Positions 3,141 through 5,921 of a stretch of 5,921 nt of DNA are shown in pieces (the first letter of the stretch is position 1; each line of letters opens with the position of its first letter). The DNA is from Marinagarivorans sp. UBA5870 (GTDB lineage: Bacteria > Pseudomonadota > Gammaproteobacteria > Pseudomonadales > Cellvibrionaceae). Under the pieces are notes generated by a model. The model worked only from the letters and a program-made list of their open reading frames with translations, was not told the DNA's origin and searched no databases. The position numbers and the translations under genes were made by a program. The DNA lies in the NCBI GenBank assembly GCA_002432555.1, contig DJFO01000181.1, positions 268 to 6,188 of the forward strand, given 5' to 3'.

Positions 3141-5921
3141 ATGTTGGTTTGTTTGCCCCGGATTATTGGCTGCGTAGCGCGCTTGCTTTGGTTGCGAGTA
3201 CTTGTACAGCTTTGGCTGATTGTGCTGATGGCAGGCGCGTTGCCGACTTTCGCCGGCGGTCTGCGCTTTGAGCACGTGATGACCGAGAGTGGCGTTTCGG
3301 TCGCCGAGACCAATGCCATAGTGCAGGATGCCCAGGGATTTATCTGGATCGGCGGCAGCAACGGCCTCGCCCGTTACAACGGCAACAGCTTTGAGTTGTT
3401 TTTGCATAATCCCAAGGATTTGCGCAGCCTCAGCAATAATTTTGTCTGGGACCTGCTGGTCGATCGCCAGGGGCGCCTGTGGGTGGCGACCACCAACGGT
3501 CTCAACCGTTTCGTTCCCGAAACCCAATCCTTCGAACGCTTCTTAAATTCCTCCGCCAACCCGGCGAGTTTGATTAGTAACGACGTCTATACCCTGCTTG
3601 AAGACCGGGAGGGGCAGCTGTGGGTTGGAACCCGCGAGGGCCTCGACCGTTTCGATCCCAATAAGCGCGGTTTCCGCCACTTTAAAAGCAGTGCCGACGC
3701 GCCCGGCTCGCTCAGTGACGACAGTATCACCGCGCTTTATCAGGACGCGGGCGGTACCCTGTGGGTGGGCACGCGGCGCGGATTGAATGTTTTCGATCCC
3801 GCCAGCCAGACATTCAAACTCTTTCGCGATGACCGCAGCGGTTTTTTCGATCCGACGGCCAGCATACGCGCGCTGGTCGAGGACACCGAGGAAAATCTTT
3901 GGGTGGGAACCGACAACGGCCTCTTTCGCTTCAATCGGCGCACCGGAGCGGCGGAACACTATCTCAGTGACGCCACCAATCCCGCCAGCCTGAGCGATAA
4001 TCGAGTTTGGAAATTGCTGATCGACAGCAAACGTCAACTCTGGGTTGCCACCGATCATGGTGGACTCAACCAGTATCAGCGCGATCGCAATCAATTTTTG
4101 CGCTACAAACACGACCCTTACGATTCGGCTTCTCTCGCCAGCGACCAAGTGCGCGAGATTTTTGAAGACAGTGCCGGTGATTACTGGGTCGCCCTGTTTC
4201 CTTCCGGGGTGGATTACGCAGACCACACGGCGAGCGTTTTTACCGTCTACAGTCACGATCCGGACAAGGCGACTAGCATTAGCCACGACGCCATCCTGTC
4301 CATAACGCGTGGACCGGGCGAAAAGGTTTGGGTCGGCACCGAAGGCGGATTAAATCTGTTTGATCCGGCGCAGGGAAATTTTCAACATTTTCGCCACCAG
4401 AGCGGCAACAAAAATAGTTTGGGTGCGAATGCCGTGCTGGCGATCGCCCGCGACAAAGGGGGGCGTTACTGGTTTGGTACTTGGTCCGGTGGTTTGAATC
4501 TCTACCTGCCGGAAACCGGCACTTTCAAAAGATTCATGCCGAATCCGGAAAACCGCAATAGCGTCAGCAGCCCTTACGTCTGGTCGCTGCTGGGCGACAG
4601 CAAGGGATTTTTGTGGATCGGCACCGAATCTGGCGATCTGGATCGCTATGACCCGGCGACCGATACTTTCACTCACTTTACTCCCAAGCTCGATGACCCC
4701 AAGGCCCTGAGCGGCGGTTTCATGCGGACCATTATCGAAGACAGCAGCGGTGTCATTTGGATCGCAACTTTGCAGGGACTCAATCGGTTCGACGAAGCCA
4801 GTCAGAGTTTCACGCGTTTTCAACACCAACAGGGTAATGCCACCAGCATCCCGCACAATAGCGTGGCCACCGTTTTCGAAGATTCTCGCAAACGGCTTTG
4901 GGTGGGCACGGAGAGCGGACTGGCGCGTCTGACGGACCAGCGGACCGGGCGCTTTAAGACGTACAACAAGGACCAGGGCTTGCCCAACGACTCCATCATG
5001 GGGATTCGCGAAGACGCGCAAGGTTATCTGTGGATCAATACCCTTAACGGCCTGAGTCGCTTCGATCCGGAACGTGAAATCTTCACCAATTACAATCGGC
5101 TCAACGGTCTCGCCGGCAATATCATGAACCGGCCAGCCATGTATTTTTCCGACCGCGGCGATATGCTGGTGGGCAGCACCAAAGGATTGACCCGGTTCCG
5201 CCCCGACGAGGTGCGTGACAATGCGCTGGTGCCGCCCATGGTGTTCACCAACTTCCGCGTGTTCAATCAGGAAGTGGCCATAGGGCCGGCATCGCTTCTG
5301 CGGCAGCATATTCAATACAGCGACCAGATAGTGCTGGACTACAAAAAGTCCATGTTTTCCCTGCACTTTGCCGCCCTGAGTTACCGTAATTCCGCGGCGA
5401 ACCAATACGCTTACCGAATGCAGGGCTTCGACGATCAGTGGATCAACGCCGGCCGCAACCATAGCGCCACATACACCAACCTCAACCCGGGCAATTACTT
5501 GTTCACGGTGAAGGGCTCCAACAACAACGGCGTTTGGAATGAGGAAGGACGCTCCATCCGCATCACTGTGCTGCCACCACCCTGGCGCACCTGGTGGGCC
5601 TACACCATCTACGGCCTGATCCTCCTGGGTATCATCTACGCGTTTGTGCAATCCCAGAGACGCAAAGTCGAGTTCGAAAAGGAAAAAGTCGCCCAACTGC
5701 GCGCGATCGATAAACTCAAAGACGAATTCTTGGCCAACACCTCGCATGAATTGCGCACTCCGTTGAACGGTATCATAGGGCTCACCGAATCTCTGATCGA
5801 CGATCCGGGCACTGACATGCCGGAGAAAGTTCGCAACTACCTGAAAATGATCGCCGGCAGCGGCCGCCGCTTGTCGAACCTGATCAACGATATCCTCGAT
5901 TTTTCCAAAATCAAAAATCAC
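3141..5921 (+). CDS. Two-component sensor histidine kinase with double Reg_prop propeller and Y_Y_Y domain (3' end beyond window)
   Basis: The first 927 codons are present, with no stop. Order: a signal peptide (arginines at 7, 14 and 19; hydrophobic 20-34; likely cleavage after TFA at 38); 14 blade repeats over about 41-700, consensus L..N.V..L.ED..G.LWVGT..GL.RFDP...F..F; a Y_Y_Y immunoglobulin-like domain at about 741-811; one membrane helix (819-836); a charged linker, probably coiled coil (840-860); and a HisKA domain whose phospho-accepting histidine is H869 in SHELRTPLNG. This matches the hybrid two-component sensors known from Bacteroidota glycan utilisation, where the paired seven-bladed propellers and Y_Y_Y sit in the periplasm and sense oligosaccharides. 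Many such proteins also carry ATPase, receiver and sometimes AraC domains, all beyond the edge here. The ATG at 3141 is the first start after an in-frame TAA at 3120 apart from a TTG at 3135; its ribosome site is weak. The ligand is unknown. Confidence 0.93.
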   Translation, partial: MLVCLPRIIGCVARLLWLRVLVQLWLIVLMAGALPTFAGGLRFEHVMTESGVSVAETNAIVQDAQGFIWIGGSNGLARYNGNSFELFLHNPKDLRSLSNNFVWDLLVDRQGRLWVATTNGLNRFVPETQSFERFLNSSANPASLISNDVYTLLEDREGQLWVGTREGLDRFDPNKRGFRHFKSSADAPGSLSDDSITALYQDAGGTLWVGTRRGLNVFDPASQTFKLFRDDRSGFFDPTASIRALVEDTEENLWVGTDNGLFRFNRRTGAAEHYLSDATNPASLSDNRVWKLLIDSKRQLWVATDHGGLNQYQRDRNQFLRYKHDPYDSASLASDQVREIFEDSAGDYWVALFPSGVDYADHTASVFTVYSHDPDKATSISHDAILSITRGPGEKVWVGTEGGLNLFDPAQGNFQHFRHQSGNKNSLGANAVLAIARDKGGRYWFGTWSGGLNLYLPETGTFKRFMPNPENRNSVSSPYVWSLLGDSKGFLWIGTESGDLDRYDPATDTFTHFTPKLDDPKALSGGFMRTIIEDSSGVIWIATLQGLNRFDEASQSFTRFQHQQGNATSIPHNSVATVFEDSRKRLWVGTESGLARLTDQRTGRFKTYNKDQGLPNDSIMGIREDAQGYLWINTLNGLSRFDPEREIFTNYNRLNGLAGNIMNRPAMYFSDRGDMLVGSTKGLTRFRPDEVRDNALVPPMVFTNFRVFNQEVAIGPASLLRQHIQYSDQIVLDYKKSMFSLHFAALSYRNSAANQYAYRMQGFDDQWINAGRNHSATYTNLNPGNYLFTVKGSNNNGVWNEEGRSIRITVLPPPWRTWWAYTIYGLILLGIIYAFVQSQRRKVEFEKEKVAQLRAIDKLKDEFLANTSHELRTPLNGIIGLTESLIDDPGTDMPEKVRNYLKMIAGSGRRLSNLINDILDFSKIKNH
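3261..5240 (+). repeat. Fourteen tandem propeller-blade coding repeats
   Basis: Within the sensor gene about 47-codon units recur with diverged sequence. Each carries a tryptophan core (variously LWVGT, LWVAT, YWFGT, IWIAT) followed by a GL.RF or GGLN.Y turn. Counting these cores gives 13 clear units and a last degenerate one (MLVGSTKGLTRF). Two sets of seven fit two closed propellers. Units 6 and 9 have the GGLN variant and unit 7 (YWVALFPSGVDY) is the most atypical. Confidence 0.85.

Noticed and set aside
3543..4286. A 247-codon open frame on the minus strand
   Set aside because: Antisense to blades 3-8 of the sensor; its translation shows no domain and mirrors the repeat period.
4350..5921. 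A 523-codon open frame on the minus strand
   Set aside because: It is exactly antisense to the propeller, Y_Y_Y and HisKA coding frame, whose motifs are unmistakable. High-GC codon bias and the repeated blades keep the opposite strand open.

Overview
The window looks like GC-rich gammaproteobacterial chromosome. The evidence is a complete lipid A biosynthesis gene of Gram-negative type (lpxC), the tail of a sigma-54 activator, and a very large periplasmic-propeller sensor kinase of the kind found in polysaccharide-degrading Bacteroidota and environmental Gammaproteobacteria. The assignment to Gammaproteobacteria is inferred from protein similarity recalled from memory; no database search was possible.

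Layout, left to right. (1) Positions 1-209 (+) hold the last 68 codons of a sigma-54-dependent activator that stops inside the first helix of the expected Fis-type DNA-binding domain. (2) Positions 210-549 are non-coding, with two short tandem repeats, a small GNRA-loop hairpin and a strong bidirectional terminator shared by the convergent genes on either side. (3) lpxC (550-1506, -) is intact, with every zinc and catalytic residue present. (4) A leader of about 170 bp holds a terminator-like hairpin pointing the opposite way and a perfect GC palindrome. (5) A 133-residue stand-alone FHA-domain protein (1675-2076, -) follows, probably translationally coupled to a 43-codon upstream ORF (2073-2204, -) through an ATGA overlap. 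(6) A divergent secreted lipoprotein (2233-2766, +) has an acidic/His-rich N-terminus and six further cysteines. (7) Positions 2767-3140 carry a GC hairpin, a 15-bp tandem duplication, a second candidate 43-codon minus-strand ORF, two abutting palindromes and a sigma-70-like promoter. (8) From 3141 to the window end (+) runs a two-component sensor with a signal peptide, 14 Reg_prop blades (two seven-bladed propellers), a Y_Y_Y domain, one membrane helix and the start of a HisKA domain. It is cut by the window edge, so any receiver or output domain is unseen.

How the genes may work together. On the minus strand the order small ORF, FHA protein, lpxC would allow co-transcription, placing a phosphothreonine-reading module just upstream of the committed enzyme of lipid A synthesis; this is an inference from order and spacing only. 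The lipoprotein and the hybrid sensor both face right and both act in the cell envelope, but nothing in the sequence ties them together. The strongest candidates for something undescribed are the two minus-strand 43-codon ORFs flanking the lipoprotein gene, the lipoprotein itself, and the activator that appears to have lost its DNA-binding domain.
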